NCBI RefSeq assembly: GCF_028595325.1
Contig: NZ_JAQQXR010000001.1
Span: 1,240,001 to 1,304,000, forward strand
DNA length: 64,000 nucleotides
Source of the DNA: Janthinobacterium fluminis
GTDB taxonomy: Bacteria; Pseudomonadota; Gammaproteobacteria; Burkholderiales; Burkholderiaceae_D
Reading direction: 5' to 3'
Each line of letters begins with the position of its first letter. The stretch's first letter is position 1. The position numbers were made by a program, and so were the translations under genes. The notes below the pieces were generated by a model. That model saw only the letters and a program-made list of their open reading frames with translations, did no database searches and was not told the DNA's origin. Shown one piece after another: positions 1-9,276 of the stretch.

Positions 1-412
1 CTTCCAGCAGGCTGACGACGCCGGGGCGCAGCGTGCGCTGCCAGACCTGGCGGATGCGGCCGAATTCGTGTTGGATTTCGCTGCCGGGCGGCAGGAACAG
101 GGGGCGCTGCGGGTCGCCCCGGGTCAGGCGCAGCAGTGTGGCGTCGATCAGTTGCACCTGGCGCTCGCTGGCCGGGCGCAGGCTGGCCTCGAACGGCTCG
201 GCGTCCAGGCGCGTCACCAGCATCGTCAATCGGTAGCTTTGCATGCGCAGGCTGCCCGTCTCGTTGATGGCGGCGGAACTGCCCTCCAGTTGCCAGGACA
301 GGAACAGCGTCATGCCGATCGCCAGCAGCGCCAGCGTCAGGAAGCACAGCAGCGCGCCGACGATCTTGGTCGACAGTTTTTCCCAGGACGAACGCATCAC
401 TTCACGCACCAT
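1..412 (-). CDS. narX: Nitrate/nitrite sensor histidine kinase NarX, N-terminal part (runs off the window)
   Basis: Membrane sensor kinase that would phosphorylate a NarL-type regulator in response to nitrate or nitrite. Only the first 137 residues are present; the 3' end is beyond position 1. A hydrophobic segment covers about residues 17-39 and is followed by GSLRMQSYRL (about 53-62), which matches the periplasmic P-box that binds nitrate in NarX/NarQ. HAMP and kinase domains are not visible. The ATG at 412 is chosen because GGAGGG lies just upstream; an in-frame ATG five codons later is possible. The gene follows moaA on the same strand and closes the nar cluster. NarQ is the main alternative name. 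Confidence 0.85.
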   Translation of the reverse strand, partial: MVREVMRSSWEKLSTKIVGALLCFLTLALLAIGMTLFLSWQLEGSSAAINETGSLRMQSYRLTMLVTRLDAEPFEASLRPASERQVQLIDATLLRLTRGDPQRPLFLPPGSEIQHEFGRIRQVWQRTLRPGVVSLLE

Positions 413-525
413 GCGCCCTCCGTCCACTGCCTGCATCCCGCTGTTTCATCGCTGCCTCCATGTATTTCCAATAGTATAGGCGCGAATCGTTGTCTGAGGG
501 GAACGCCAGCCGTGCCGGCCCGGCT

Positions 526-1500
526 TCAGCCGCCGGTCTGCGCCATGAAACGGATGATTTTTCCCGGTTGTTCGCGGAAATCGTGCTGCTGCGGCTTGAG
601 TTCGATGGCGGCGCGGATCGCCGCCTCCAGTTCGGCGTCGCTGGCGCCGCCGCGCAGCAGCGGCCGGAACTCATACTTTTCTTCCTGGCCCAGGCACAGG
701 TACAGCGTGCCGTCGACGGCCAGCCGCACCCGGTTGCAGCTGGCGCAGAAGTGCTGCGACATCGGCGTGATGAAGCCGATGCTGCTGCGCCCGTCCGGCG
801 TGGCCATGTAGCGCGCCGGCCCGCCGCCCAGCTCCAGCGCCTGCGGCACCAGGCCGAACTTGCGCTGCAGCCGCGCCTGGATCGGCGCCAGGTCGAGGAA
901 GCCGGTGTCGCGTCCGGTCGAACCCATCGGCATCGCCTCGATCAGGCGCAGGATGAATTGCTGCTCGATGCAGAAGGCGACCATGTCGTCGATCTGGTCT
1001 TCGTTCACGCCGCGCATCGCCACCATATTGATCTTGATGGGCGCGAAACCGGCCGCCTTGCCGGCCCGCAGGCCGTCGAGGATGGGCGCCAGGCTGTCGC
1101 GGCCCGTGATCTTTTCCATGCAGGCGCGGTCGAGCGAGTCGAGGCTGACGTTGATGCGGCCGACCCCGGCCGCTTTCAGCGCCACCGCATGGCGCGCCAG
1201 TTGCGTGGCGTTGGTCGACAGCGACAGGTCGCGCAGGCCCGGCAGCGCCGACAGGCGCCCGGCCAGCAGCGGCAGGTCGCGCCGCAGCAGCGGTTCGCCG
1301 CCCGTCATGCGGATGCGCGTGGTGCCCAGCCGCACAAAGGCGGCCAGCAGGCGTTCGATCTCATCGAAGGTCAGCCAGTGCTCGGGTTCCTCGAAGCCGC
1401 GGAAACCCTTTGGAATGCAATAGCTGCAACGCAAATCGCAGCGGTCGGTGACCGATAGCCGCAGATACTCGATGGATCGACCAAATCGGTCGCGTAACAT
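526..1500 (-). CDS. moaA: GTP 3',8-cyclase MoaA (molybdenum cofactor biosynthesis)
   Basis: Radical-SAM enzyme that converts GTP to the cyclic intermediate of molybdopterin, the cofactor needed by NarG. The N-terminal cluster motif CDLRCSYC is present. The second cluster ligands appear as CASCNRVRL and a later Cys in LYLCLG, and the chain ends in the family's usual GG. At 324 residues it has normal length. An upstream in-frame GTG at 1515 exists, but AAGGAG lies 7 nt before the ATG at 1500, so 1500 is preferred. It lies between the nar structural genes and narX on the same strand, which fits co-expression under nitrate respiration. Confidence 0.95.
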   Translation of the reverse strand: MLRDRFGRSIEYLRLSVTDRCDLRCSYCIPKGFRGFEEPEHWLTFDEIERLLAAFVRLGTTRIRMTGGEPLLRRDLPLLAGRLSALPGLRDLSLSTNATQLARHAVALKAAGVGRINVSLDSLDRACMEKITGRDSLAPILDGLRAGKAAGFAPIKINMVAMRGVNEDQIDDMVAFCIEQQFILRLIEAMPMGSTGRDTGFLDLAPIQARLQRKFGLVPQALELGGGPARYMATPDGRSSIGFITPMSQHFCASCNRVRLAVDGTLYLCLGQEEKYEFRPLLRGGASDAELEAAIRAAIELKPQQHDFREQPGKIIRFMAQTGG

Positions 1501-1579
1501 CGCAGACTCCTTCACAACAGATGGGGGGATTGTAGCGGCTCGTGCGGCGTTTTACTGTGGGCAAGAGGGGCTAGGGGAG

Positions 1580-1597
1580 CTAGTTAGTTTGAACTAG
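1580..1597. promoter_or_regulatory. CTAGTT-N6-AACTAG palindrome upstream of moaA
   Basis: Perfect 6-bp inverted arms separated by 6 nt, 80 nt upstream of the moaA start. CTAG is rare in GC-rich DNA, and similar CTAG-centred palindromes occur before other anaerobic genes in this window. An operator role is inferred only. Confidence 0.35.
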
Positions 1598-1643
1598 GCG
1601 CTGCCTGGGCCGCTTCGGCGCCTGCCAACTGCGCCTGAAAGCT

Positions 1644-1677
1644 GGGGTCTGCCCCCTGGCGGCCGGGGTCAGACCCC
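1644..1677. terminator. Strong hairpin between the parvulin gene and moaA
   Basis: GGGGTCTG and CAGACCCC form the outer stem, and CCCC/GGGG extends it to about 12 bp with one bulged T. It lies just after the parvulin stop on the minus strand. There is no long T run, so it may weaken rather than end transcription into moaA. Confidence 0.4.
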
Positions 1678-1714
1678 TGCGCCGCAGGCCAGGGGTGGCG
1701 TTACTGCCTTGGCT

Positions 1715-2461
1715 TTACTGCACCAGCGCGCTGTCGGCGCCTTCCAGGGTGACGCCTTCGATGTCGGCGCGGCCCACGAGGATTTGCAGGTATTGGTGCA
1801 GCGCGCGCTGCCACGCGGCCCGCTTCAGGCGGTCGGCGATCTGCGCCTGCACGGCCTCGAACGGCAGCAGCACGCCGTCGATGCGCCGCAGCACTTCGAC
1901 GATGTGCAGGCCGAAACGCGTTTCCAGCAGGTGTTCGGCCACGGCGCCCGGCTCCAGCCGGAACAGCAGCTTTTCAAACTCCGGCACGGTCTGGCCCAGC
2001 GACAGCTGGCCCAGGCTGCCGCCGACGGCGCCCGACGGGCAGTTCGAGTATTCGCGCGCCAGTTCGGCGAAGCGCTCCGGCTTGACGCGCAGTTCCGCCA
2101 GCACCGCCTCGCCCGTTTCGCGCAGCAGTTCCAGCGGCACGCTCGGCGTCACCTGGAACAGGATGTGGCGCGCCTCGACCATGGCGCCGTTGGTGAAGCG
2201 CTGCGGCTGGTTGCGGTAGTAGATTTCGCAGGCGGCCGCGTCGGCCTCCGGCACCCGCACCTCTTGCGCGAACAGCGCTTCGATGCGGGCATCGTCGCCG
2301 TCGCCGGCGATGCCCAGGCGCTCGGCCTCCTGCAGCAGCACGGTGCGCAGCACCAGTTCGTGCACGCTCTGCTTGAGCGGGTTGCCGGCCGCCTGGTGGT
2401 GCGGCAGTTCGCGTTCGATTTCGCTGTCGCTGATGTCGACGCCGTTGACGGAAATTCCCAT
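1715..2461 (-). CDS. Parvulin-type peptidyl-prolyl isomerase of the nar operon
   Basis: A 248-residue protein with a PpiC/parvulin rotamase domain from about residue 95 to 190. The stretch EARHILFQV and the later GGSLGQLSLGQ and FGLHIVEV blocks are typical of the family. No signal peptide is seen, so it is probably cytoplasmic and may help fold or assemble the NarGHI complex. It starts 15 nt after narI with AGGAG upstream, so it belongs to the nar transcript. Similar parvulins are known at the end of nar operons in other betaproteobacteria; the exact client is unknown. Confidence 0.85.
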   Translation of the reverse strand: MGISVNGVDISDSEIERELPHHQAAGNPLKQSVHELVLRTVLLQEAERLGIAGDGDDARIEALFAQEVRVPEADAAACEIYYRNQPQRFTNGAMVEARHILFQVTPSVPLELLRETGEAVLAELRVKPERFAELAREYSNCPSGAVGGSLGQLSLGQTVPEFEKLLFRLEPGAVAEHLLETRFGLHIVEVLRRIDGVLLPFEAVQAQIADRLKRAAWQRALHQYLQILVGRADIEGVTLEGADSALVQ

Positions 2462-2476
2462 GATGTCTCTCCTCGA

Positions 2477-3160
2477 TCAGCGGCTGCGCACCAGTTGGTA
2501 AACGCGGCCCAGGTAGCTGAGGGCGCCAAAGCCGCTCCACACGTGCACCAGGCGGGTGAACGGGAAGATGACGAACAGCGACATGCCCATGAACAGGTGC
2601 AGCTTGAAGACCAGCGGCGCTTCGATGATGAATTGCGCCGCGTCGCCGCGGAAGGTGACGATGTGCTGCGCCCAGTTCATCAACAGGACCATCATGTGGC
2701 CGTCCATGTGCGAGGCCGAGACGGCGATCGAGGACAGGCCCAGCAGCAGGGTCAGCAAGATCCACAGCATCACGACCTTGTCCTTGAAGGTGGTGACGGC
2801 GCGCAGGCGCTCGTTGGTGAAGCGGCGCACCAGCAACAGCAGCACGCCGGCCAGGCACATCGTGCCCATGACGCCGCCGGCGACCATCGCCACCAGTTGC
2901 TTCAGGCCGTGGGAGACGCCCAGCGTGTCCCACACCCACACCGGGGTCAGCAGGCCGGCCGCGTGGCCGAACAGCAGGCCGATGATGCCGACGTGGAACA
3001 GGATGTTGCCGGCGCGCAGGCTGCCGCGGTGCAGCACCTGGCTGGAGTCCGACTTCCACGTGTATTGCTCGCGGTCGAAGCGGATCAGGCTGCCGAGCAG
3101 GAAGATCGCCAGCGCGATGTAGGGGTAGATCCCGTAGAGGAATTGATGCAAATAGTCCAT
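2477..3160 (-). CDS. narI: Respiratory nitrate reductase gamma subunit NarI (cytochrome b)
   Basis: Integral membrane diheme cytochrome b that takes electrons from quinol and passes them to NarH. The 227 residues contain about five transmembrane helices. Candidate heme ligands lie in HVGIIGLLFGH (about residues 55-65) and HLFMGMSLFVIFPFTRLVHV (about 190-209), at the places expected for the family. Length is usual. The start at 3160 has AGGAG upstream, and narJ ends 12 nt before it. The quinol it oxidises would be supplied in part by the ubiUVT pathway encoded at 15.8-18.3 kb. Confidence 0.95.
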   Translation of the reverse strand: MDYLHQFLYGIYPYIALAIFLLGSLIRFDREQYTWKSDSSQVLHRGSLRAGNILFHVGIIGLLFGHAAGLLTPVWVWDTLGVSHGLKQLVAMVAGGVMGTMCLAGVLLLLVRRFTNERLRAVTTFKDKVVMLWILLTLLLGLSSIAVSASHMDGHMMVLLMNWAQHIVTFRGDAAQFIIEAPLVFKLHLFMGMSLFVIFPFTRLVHVWSGFGALSYLGRVYQLVRSR

Positions 3161-3172
3161 GATGTGCTCCTG

Positions 3173-3829
3173 TTAAGCCGTCTTCTGGGCGGCGCGCCTC
3201 GCCGTCGGGTGGAAATTGATGGGTTGCACGCCGGCGCCCAGCGTTTTCAGCAAGGGCTCGACGCCGTCGGCGCTGGGGCCGAAGGTTTCCAGCGCCTCGT
3301 CCATGTCGCGCACCGGCGGCTCGGTCAAGGCCTCGGCCGCGACCGGGCTGAGACGTTCGAGCACGTCGAACACCACGGCATACGGGCTGCCGTTGGCGTC
3401 GAGCTTGCGGCCGATGTGGGCCAGCACGTGCACGGCGTCGCCCAGCAGGCGCGCGGCCTCGGCCTCGTCCTGCTGCGACAGGAATTCCAGGAACAGCGGC
3501 ACGAAGTCGGGCAAGTCGTCGCCCGTCATTTCCAGGCCGTGCTTCTTGTATTCCTCCATCAAGTCGACCATGGCCTGGCCGCGGTCGCGCGATTCGCCGT
3601 GGATGTGCTCGAACAAATGCAGCGAGTGCGAGGGGTTGCGGTCGAAGGTCGTCACATAGTTCTGCTGCAGGTCGATCAAGGCGTTGCCGGCCAGGTAGTC
3701 GAGCAGCGGCCGCAGCACCTCGTGCCGCTCGGGCGTGGCGGCCAGCACCGACTCCAGCCCGGGCAGATGGTCGAGCAACTCCGCCTCCGGGTACAGCAGC
3801 AGGGCGGATAAAGCCTTGTAATGTTTCAT
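3173..3829 (-). CDS. narJ: Nitrate reductase assembly chaperone NarJ
   Basis: A 218-residue cytoplasmic chaperone that holds apo-NarGH until the molybdenum cofactor is inserted and the complex docks on NarI. The sequence has the helical TorD/NarJ-type core, including NPSHSLHLFEHIHGESRDRG (about residues 84-103), a signature block of NarJ. The ATG at 3829 has AGGAG upstream. The reading frame stays open far upstream through narH, but that extension is a shadow frame. It lies 17 nt after narH in the usual GHJI order. Confidence 0.95.
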   Translation of the reverse strand: MKHYKALSALLLYPEAELLDHLPGLESVLAATPERHEVLRPLLDYLAGNALIDLQQNYVTTFDRNPSHSLHLFEHIHGESRDRGQAMVDLMEEYKKHGLEMTGDDLPDFVPLFLEFLSQQDEAEAARLLGDAVHVLAHIGRKLDANGSPYAVVFDVLERLSPVAAEALTEPPVRDMDEALETFGPSADGVEPLLKTLGAGVQPINFHPTARRAAQKTA

Positions 3830-3846
3830 ATCTTTCTCCTCAAGGC

Positions 3847-5403
3847 TCAGGCGCCCTGCTCCACCTTGTTTTTGCGCGACTTCGGCATCGACATGAAAAT
3901 CGCCGAACCGTGCTTTTTCTTGCCGAACAGCGAGGCGTCGCTGCTGCCGTCGGAGCAGCCGTTGCCGAAGCTGAAGCCGCAGGAACCCTTCTCGTTGAAG
4001 CTGTCCTCGGCCATCTCCTTGTGGCTGCTCGGGATGACGAAGCGGTCCTCGTAGTTGGCGATGGCCATGATGTGGTACATGTCCTCGACCTCGGCCTGGG
4101 TCAGGCCGACCTGCTTGAGCACCGTCAGGTTGGCGACCTTGTCGACCGTCTTGCTGCGCATGTAGGCGCGCATCGCCAGCATGCGGTCCAGCGCCGTGAC
4201 GATAGGCGCCTCGTAGCCGGCCGTGAGCAGATTGGCCAGGTACTTGACGGGGATGCGCAGGCTCTTGGTGTCCGGCAGGATGCCGTTCAAGCCCATCTTG
4301 CCCGACTCGGCGGCCGCCTGGATAGGCGACAGCGGCGGCACGTACCAGACCATCGGCAGCGTGCGGTACTCGGGATGCAGCGGGAACGCCACCTTCCATT
4401 CGACGGCCATCTTGTAGACGGGCGACTTGGCGGCCGCCTCCAGCCACAGGTCGGGAATGCCCTGGCGGCGCGCCTCGGCGATGATGGCCGGGTCGTGCGG
4501 GTTCAGGAACAGGCCCAGCTGCGCCTCGTACAGGTCGGCCTCGTGCGGCACGGACGCCGCCGCCTCGATCTGGTCGGCGTCGTACAGCAGCACGCCCAGG
4601 TAGCGGATGCGGCCGACGCAGGTTTCCGAGCACACCGTCGGCTGGCCCGCCTCGATGCGCGGGAAGCAGAAGGTGCACTTCTCGGCCTTGCCGGAGGACC
4701 AGTTGTAGTAAATCTTCTTGTACGGGCAGCCGGAGATGCACATGCGCCAGCCGCGGCACTTGTCCTGGTCGATCAGCACGATGCCGTCGTCCTCGCGCTT
4801 GTACACCGAGCCGGACGGGCAGGACGCCACGCAGGTCGGGTTCAGGCAATGCTCGCACAGGCGCGGCAGGTACATCATGAAGGTGTTCTCGAAGGTGCCG
4901 TACATCTCCTTCTGCATATTGTCGAACAGCTTGTCCTTGCTGCGGGCGGCAAACTCGCCGCCCAGGTCGTCCTCCCAGTTCGGACCCCATTCGATCTTGT
5001 CCATCTTCTTGCCGGTCAGCACGGAGATGGGACGGGCCGTCGGCGGCGTCTCCGACAGCGGCGCGTTCTGCAGGCGCTCGTAGTCGTAGGTGAAGGGCTC
5101 GTAGTACTCGTCGATGGCCGGCAGGTTCGGATTGGCGAAGATGTTCGCCAGGATCTTCAGGCGGCTGCCCTGGCGCGGCTCGATCTTGCCCGCGTCCGTG
5201 CGCTTCCAGCCGCCATTCCACTTGTCCTGGTTTTCCCACTGCTTCGGATAGCCGATGCCGGGCTTGGTTTCAACGTTGTTGAACCACGCGTATTCGACGC
5301 CGTCGCGGCTGGTCCACACGTTCTTGCAGGTGACCGAGCAGGTGTGGCAACCGATACACTTGTCCAGGTTCAGCACCATGCCGATTTGCGCTCTGATTTT
5401 CAT
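3847..5403 (-). CDS. narH: Respiratory nitrate reductase beta subunit NarH (iron-sulfur protein)
   Basis: Electron-transfer subunit carrying one [3Fe-4S] and three [4Fe-4S] clusters between NarI and NarG. Four cysteine groups are visible: CIGCHTCSVTC (about residues 16-26), CEHCLNPTCVASC, CRGWRMCISGC and CTFC...CSETC. The Trp in CRGWRMC replaces a cysteine and is the hallmark of the [3Fe-4S] site in this family. It is 518 residues long. The start at 5403 overlaps the narG stop in ATGA, with AGGAG upstream; a 13-codon N-terminal extension is open but unlikely. Cytoplasmic face of the membrane. Confidence 0.97.
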   Translation of the reverse strand: MKIRAQIGMVLNLDKCIGCHTCSVTCKNVWTSRDGVEYAWFNNVETKPGIGYPKQWENQDKWNGGWKRTDAGKIEPRQGSRLKILANIFANPNLPAIDEYYEPFTYDYERLQNAPLSETPPTARPISVLTGKKMDKIEWGPNWEDDLGGEFAARSKDKLFDNMQKEMYGTFENTFMMYLPRLCEHCLNPTCVASCPSGSVYKREDDGIVLIDQDKCRGWRMCISGCPYKKIYYNWSSGKAEKCTFCFPRIEAGQPTVCSETCVGRIRYLGVLLYDADQIEAAASVPHEADLYEAQLGLFLNPHDPAIIAEARRQGIPDLWLEAAAKSPVYKMAVEWKVAFPLHPEYRTLPMVWYVPPLSPIQAAAESGKMGLNGILPDTKSLRIPVKYLANLLTAGYEAPIVTALDRMLAMRAYMRSKTVDKVANLTVLKQVGLTQAEVEDMYHIMAIANYEDRFVIPSSHKEMAEDSFNEKGSCGFSFGNGCSDGSSDASLFGKKKHGSAIFMSMPKSRKNKVEQGA

Positions 5404-8400
5404 GCTTGTACTCCTTGCTCTTGCAACGGGCCTTCCAGCCACTCGACCTTGTTCATCTTGCGCACCAACACAAACTCATCGCGGTTCGAACCGACGGTGC
5501 CGTAGTAATTGAAGCCATACGCCAGTTGCGCGTAGCCGCCTATCATGTGGGTCGGCTTCGGCACGGCGCGCGTCACCGAGTTGTGGATGCCGCCGCGCTT
5601 CTCCGTCGTCTCCGCGCCCGGCACGTTGATGATCTTCTCCTGGGCGTGGTACATCATCGTCATCCCTTCCGGAATGCGCTGGCTGACCACCGCCCGCGCC
5701 GTCAGCGTGCCGTTGACGTTGAAGACCTCGATCCAGTCGTTGTCGACGATGCCGGCCGCCTTCGCGTCGATCTCCGACAGCCAGACGTGCGGGCCGCCGC
5801 GCGACAGCGTCAGCATGCGCAGATTGTCCGAATAGGTCGAATGGATGCCCCATTTCTGGTGCGGCGTCAGGAAGTTCAGCGCCAGCTCCTTGTTGCCGTT
5901 CGGTTTGGCGCCCAGCAGCGCCGCCGTGGTCTTCGTGTCGATGGCCGGCTTGTAGACGCACAGGCCCTCGCCGAAGTCGCGCATCCACAGGTGATCCTGG
6001 TAGAACTGCTGGCGGCCCGTCAGCGTGCGCCATGGGATCAGTTCATGCACGTTGGTATAGCAGGCGTTGTAGCTGACTTCTTCGCTTTCCAGGCCGGACC
6101 AGGTCGGCGACGAGATGATCTTGCGCGGCTGCACCTGCACGTCGCGGAAGCGGATGCTGTCGTGCTCGCGCGGCTTGGCCAGGTGGGTGTGGTCGCGCCC
6201 CGTCATTTCCGACAGCGCGGCCCAGGCCTTGACGGCGACGTGGCCGTTGGTTTCCGGCGCCAGCGACAGGATCATTTCCGCCGCGTCGATGCCCGTGTCC
6301 AGGCGCGGCTGGCCCTTCGAGATGCCCTCTTCCAGCACCGTGCGGTTGATGCCGCGCAGCACGTCGATCTCGTGGCCGGTCTTCCAGCTGATGCCCTTGC
6401 CGCCGTTGCCGATGCTTTCCATCAGCGGGCCGATCGAGGTGAACTTCTTGTACACCTGGGTGTAGTCGCGCTCCACCACGGTCATGCTCGGCATGGTCTT
6501 GCCGGGGATGGGCTCGCACTCGCCGGCGCGCCAGTCTTTCGGATCGAAGGGCTGGCCCAGCTCGCCCGGGGTGTCGTGCATCAGCGGCGTGAGGATCAAA
6601 TCCTTCTGCGTGCCCAGCAGCTCGCCGCCGATTTCCGAGAATTTCGCGGCGATGCCCTTGTAGATTTCCCAGTCCGTCTTCGACTGCCACAGCGGCTGCA
6701 CGGCTTCCGACAGCGGATGGATGAAGGGGTGCATGTCGGAGGTGTTCAGGTCGTCCTTTTCATACCAGGTGGCCGTCGGCAGCACGACGTCGCCGTACAG
6801 GCAGGTCGTCGACATGCGGAAGTCCAGCACCACCAGCAGGTCCAGCTTGCCCTCGACGGCCGGGCGCACCTTGACCTCGATGGGCTTGATGCAATCGTCC
6901 TCGTTGCTCATCAGGCCGTTCTGCGTGCCCAGCAGGTACTTCAGGAAGTACTCATGGCCCTTGCCGGAGCTGCCCAGGATGTTCGAGCGCCAGACAAACA
7001 TATTGCGCGGGAAGTTGGCCGGATTGTCCGGGTCGTCGCAGGACAGGTTCAACTGGCCGGACTTGATCTGCGCGACGGCGTACTGCGCCGCGTCCATGCC
7101 GGCGGCCGCGGCGGCGCGCGTCACTTCCAGCGGGTTCGTTTCGAGCTGCGGCGCCGACGGCAGCCAGCCCATGCGCTCGGCCTTGGCGTTGTAGTCCAGC
7201 AGCGACATCTGCGCCACCGCGCCGTTCGCCGACGGCGAGGTGATTTCCGCCGTGTGCAGCTTTTCGTGGCGCCACTGGCTGGTGTGGGCGTAGAAGAAGG
7301 AGGTGCCGTTCATCTGGCGCATCGGGCGGTTCCAGTCCTGCGCGAAGGCCAGCGGGGTCCAGCCCGTTTGCGGGCGCAGCTTTTCCTGGCCCACGTAATG
7401 CGACCAGCCGCCGCCGGACTGGCCGACGCAGCCGCACATCATCAGCATATTGATGATGGAGCGGTAGGTCATGTCCATGTGATACCAGTGGTTCAGGCCG
7501 GCGCCGACGATGACCATGCTCTTGCCGTGGGTCTTGTCGGCGTTCTCGGCGAACTCGCGCGCCACGGTGATGACGTCGGCCGCCTTGACGCCCGTGTGCT
7601 TCTCTTGCCAGGCCGGCGTGTAAGGCACGTCGTCGGCGTAGTTGGCGGCGACGTTGCCGCCGCCCAGGCCGCGGTCGATGCCGTAGTTGGCCAGCGTCAG
7701 GTCGTAGACGGTGGCGACCAGCGCCGTCGTGCCGTCGGCCTGCATGATCTTCTTGACCGGCACGTGACGCATCAGCATGTCGTCGGCATCCTTGCCGCCG
7801 AAGTAGGCGAAGCCCACCGGCACGACTTCGTCGGCGCAGTCGATCAGCGACAGGCGCGCGTCGATCGGCTTGCCGCTGGTGCCGGCCTTCTGCTCCAGGT
7901 TCCACTTGCCCTTTTCACCCCAGCGGAAGCCGATCGAACCGGCCGGCGCGCTGATGTCGCCCGTCAGGTCGTCGACCAGCAGGGTTTTCCATTCCGGATT
8001 GTTGCTTTCGTCGAGGTTGTTGGCCAGGTGCGAGGCGCGCAGGAAGTATTCGGGCACCAGCGTGCCGTTGGTTTCCTTGAGGCGCACCAGCATCGGGAAG
8101 TCGGTGTACTGCTTGGCGTAGTTGCGGAAGTACTCGGACTTGCCGTTGGCGTGGAATTCCTTGAGGATCACATGGCCCATCGCCAGCGCCAGCGCGGCGT
8201 CGGTGCCCTGTTTGGGCGCCAGCCAGATGTCGCCGAATTTGCACATCTCGCCGAAGTCGGACGAGACGGCGACGGTTTTCGTGCCTTTGTAGCGCACCTC
8301 GGTGTAGAAATGGGCGTCCGGCGTGCGCGTCATCGGCACGTTGGAACCCCAGACCATCAGATAGGTCGAGTTATACCAGTCGGCCGACTCCGGCACGTCG

Positions 8401-9104
8401 GTCTGCTCGCCCCACACCTGCGGGCTGGCCGGCGGCAAATCGCAGTACCAGTCGTAGAAGCTCAGCGCCACGCCGCCGATCAGGCTCAGGTAGCGCGTGC
8501 CGGCCGCGTAGCTGATCATCGACATCGCCGGGATCGGCGAGAAGCCGACGACGCGGTCCGGGCCGTATTTCTTGATCGTCAGCGCGTTCGCGGCGGCGAT
8601 GATCTCATTGGCCTCGTCCCAGTTGGCGCGCACGAAGCCGCCCAGGCCGCGCACTTCCTTGTAGCGCTTGGCCCGCTCCGGGTTCTGGCTGATGTAATCC
8701 CAGGCCGCCACCGGCGCCATGGTCTTGCGCGCCTCGCGCCACATTTCCATCAGGCGGCCGCGCACCATCGGGTACTTGACGCGCTGCGCCGAATACACAT
8801 ACCAGGAATAGCTGGCGCCGCGCGGGCAGCCGCGCGGCTCGTGATTGGGCAGGTCGGGACGGGTGCGGGGGTAATCGGTCTGCTGGGTTTCCCAAGTGAT
8901 CAGGCCATTCTTGACATACACCTTCCAGCTGCACGAGCCGGTACAGTTGACGCCGTGCGTGGAGCGCACGATTTTGTCATGTTGCCAACGCTGGCGATAG
9001 GCGTTCTCCCAGGTGCGGTCCTCCTCGACGACGGCGCCGTGGCCGTTGGAAAAGGTTTCCTTGGGCTTGCTAAAAAATTTCAGACGATCCAGAAAGTGAC
9101 TCAT
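5400..9104 (-). CDS. narG: Respiratory nitrate reductase alpha subunit NarG
   Basis: Catalytic subunit that reduces nitrate to nitrite at a bis-MGD molybdenum centre on the cytoplasmic side. The 1234-residue length is normal. The FS0 cluster ligands appear as His50, Cys54 and Cys58 (HGVNCTGSC) and Cys93 (RGCPRG), and Asp222 in YDWYCDLPP corresponds to the molybdenum ligand of E. coli NarG. The N terminus keeps the short pre-sequence typical of membrane-bound Nar rather than a Tat signal. The ATG at 9104 follows GGAGGT closely. It is the first gene of narGHJI-parvulin-moaA-narX. No narK precedes it; both transporters lie at 23-26 kb. Confidence 0.98.
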   Translation of the reverse strand: MSHFLDRLKFFSKPKETFSNGHGAVVEEDRTWENAYRQRWQHDKIVRSTHGVNCTGSCSWKVYVKNGLITWETQQTDYPRTRPDLPNHEPRGCPRGASYSWYVYSAQRVKYPMVRGRLMEMWREARKTMAPVAAWDYISQNPERAKRYKEVRGLGGFVRANWDEANEIIAAANALTIKKYGPDRVVGFSPIPAMSMISYAAGTRYLSLIGGVALSFYDWYCDLPPASPQVWGEQTDVPESADWYNSTYLMVWGSNVPMTRTPDAHFYTEVRYKGTKTVAVSSDFGEMCKFGDIWLAPKQGTDAALALAMGHVILKEFHANGKSEYFRNYAKQYTDFPMLVRLKETNGTLVPEYFLRASHLANNLDESNNPEWKTLLVDDLTGDISAPAGSIGFRWGEKGKWNLEQKAGTSGKPIDARLSLIDCADEVVPVGFAYFGGKDADDMLMRHVPVKKIMQADGTTALVATVYDLTLANYGIDRGLGGGNVAANYADDVPYTPAWQEKHTGVKAADVITVAREFAENADKTHGKSMVIVGAGLNHWYHMDMTYRSIINMLMMCGCVGQSGGGWSHYVGQEKLRPQTGWTPLAFAQDWNRPMRQMNGTSFFYAHTSQWRHEKLHTAEITSPSANGAVAQMSLLDYNAKAERMGWLPSAPQLETNPLEVTRAAAAAGMDAAQYAVAQIKSGQLNLSCDDPDNPANFPRNMFVWRSNILGSSGKGHEYFLKYLLGTQNGLMSNEDDCIKPIEVKVRPAVEGKLDLLVVLDFRMSTTCLYGDVVLPTATWYEKDDLNTSDMHPFIHPLSEAVQPLWQSKTDWEIYKGIAAKFSEIGGELLGTQKDLILTPLMHDTPGELGQPFDPKDWRAGECEPIPGKTMPSMTVVERDYTQVYKKFTSIGPLMESIGNGGKGISWKTGHEIDVLRGINRTVLEEGISKGQPRLDTGIDAAEMILSLAPETNGHVAVKAWAALSEMTGRDHTHLAKPREHDSIRFRDVQVQPRKIISSPTWSGLESEEVSYNACYTNVHELIPWRTLTGRQQFYQDHLWMRDFGEGLCVYKPAIDTKTTAALLGAKPNGNKELALNFLTPHQKWGIHSTYSDNLRMLTLSRGGPHVWLSEIDAKAAGIVDNDWIEVFNVNGTLTARAVVSQRIPEGMTMMYHAQEKIINVPGAETTEKRGGIHNSVTRAVPKPTHMIGGYAQLAYGFNYYGTVGSNRDEFVLVRKMNKVEWLEGPLQEQGVQA

Positions 9105-9124
9105 GCTACCTCCACGCACGCACC

Positions 9125-9155
9125 GCAAACGATGCTTGGTAATAAAAACGTTTGC
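9125..9155. promoter_or_regulatory. Inverted repeat in the narG leader
   Basis: GCAAACG (9125-9131) and CGTTTGC (9149-9155) form a 7-bp inverted repeat 21-51 nt upstream of the narG start. It could be a leader hairpin or part of an operator; function is inferred. Confidence 0.25.
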
Positions 9156-9259
9156 AAGACAGCCGCGCAGCGAATGCATTGAAACGTCGATAGCTTGGAG
9201 TCTACGCAGGGGCGGCGCTGCTGGATATTGGCAAGAAGTCGGTTGCGCGGACCGAGAAT

Positions 9260-9276
9260 GACTAGGCGCACTAGTC
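9260..9276. promoter_or_regulatory. GACTAG-N5-CTAGTC palindrome between narG and the divergent gene
   Basis: Perfect 6-bp arms around GCGCA, 156 nt upstream of narG and 98 nt upstream of the divergent small gene. It resembles the CTAG palindrome before moaA and is a candidate operator. No good FNR consensus was found in this 269-nt gap. Confidence 0.35.

Noticed and set aside
3830-5239. Possible fusion of narJ to an upstream open frame
   Set aside because: The extension runs through narH in another frame; narJ has its own ribosome site and the usual length from 3829.
5406-9182. 1258-codon plus-strand frame opposite narG
   Set aside because: Antisense shadow; narG on the minus strand has all family motifs.
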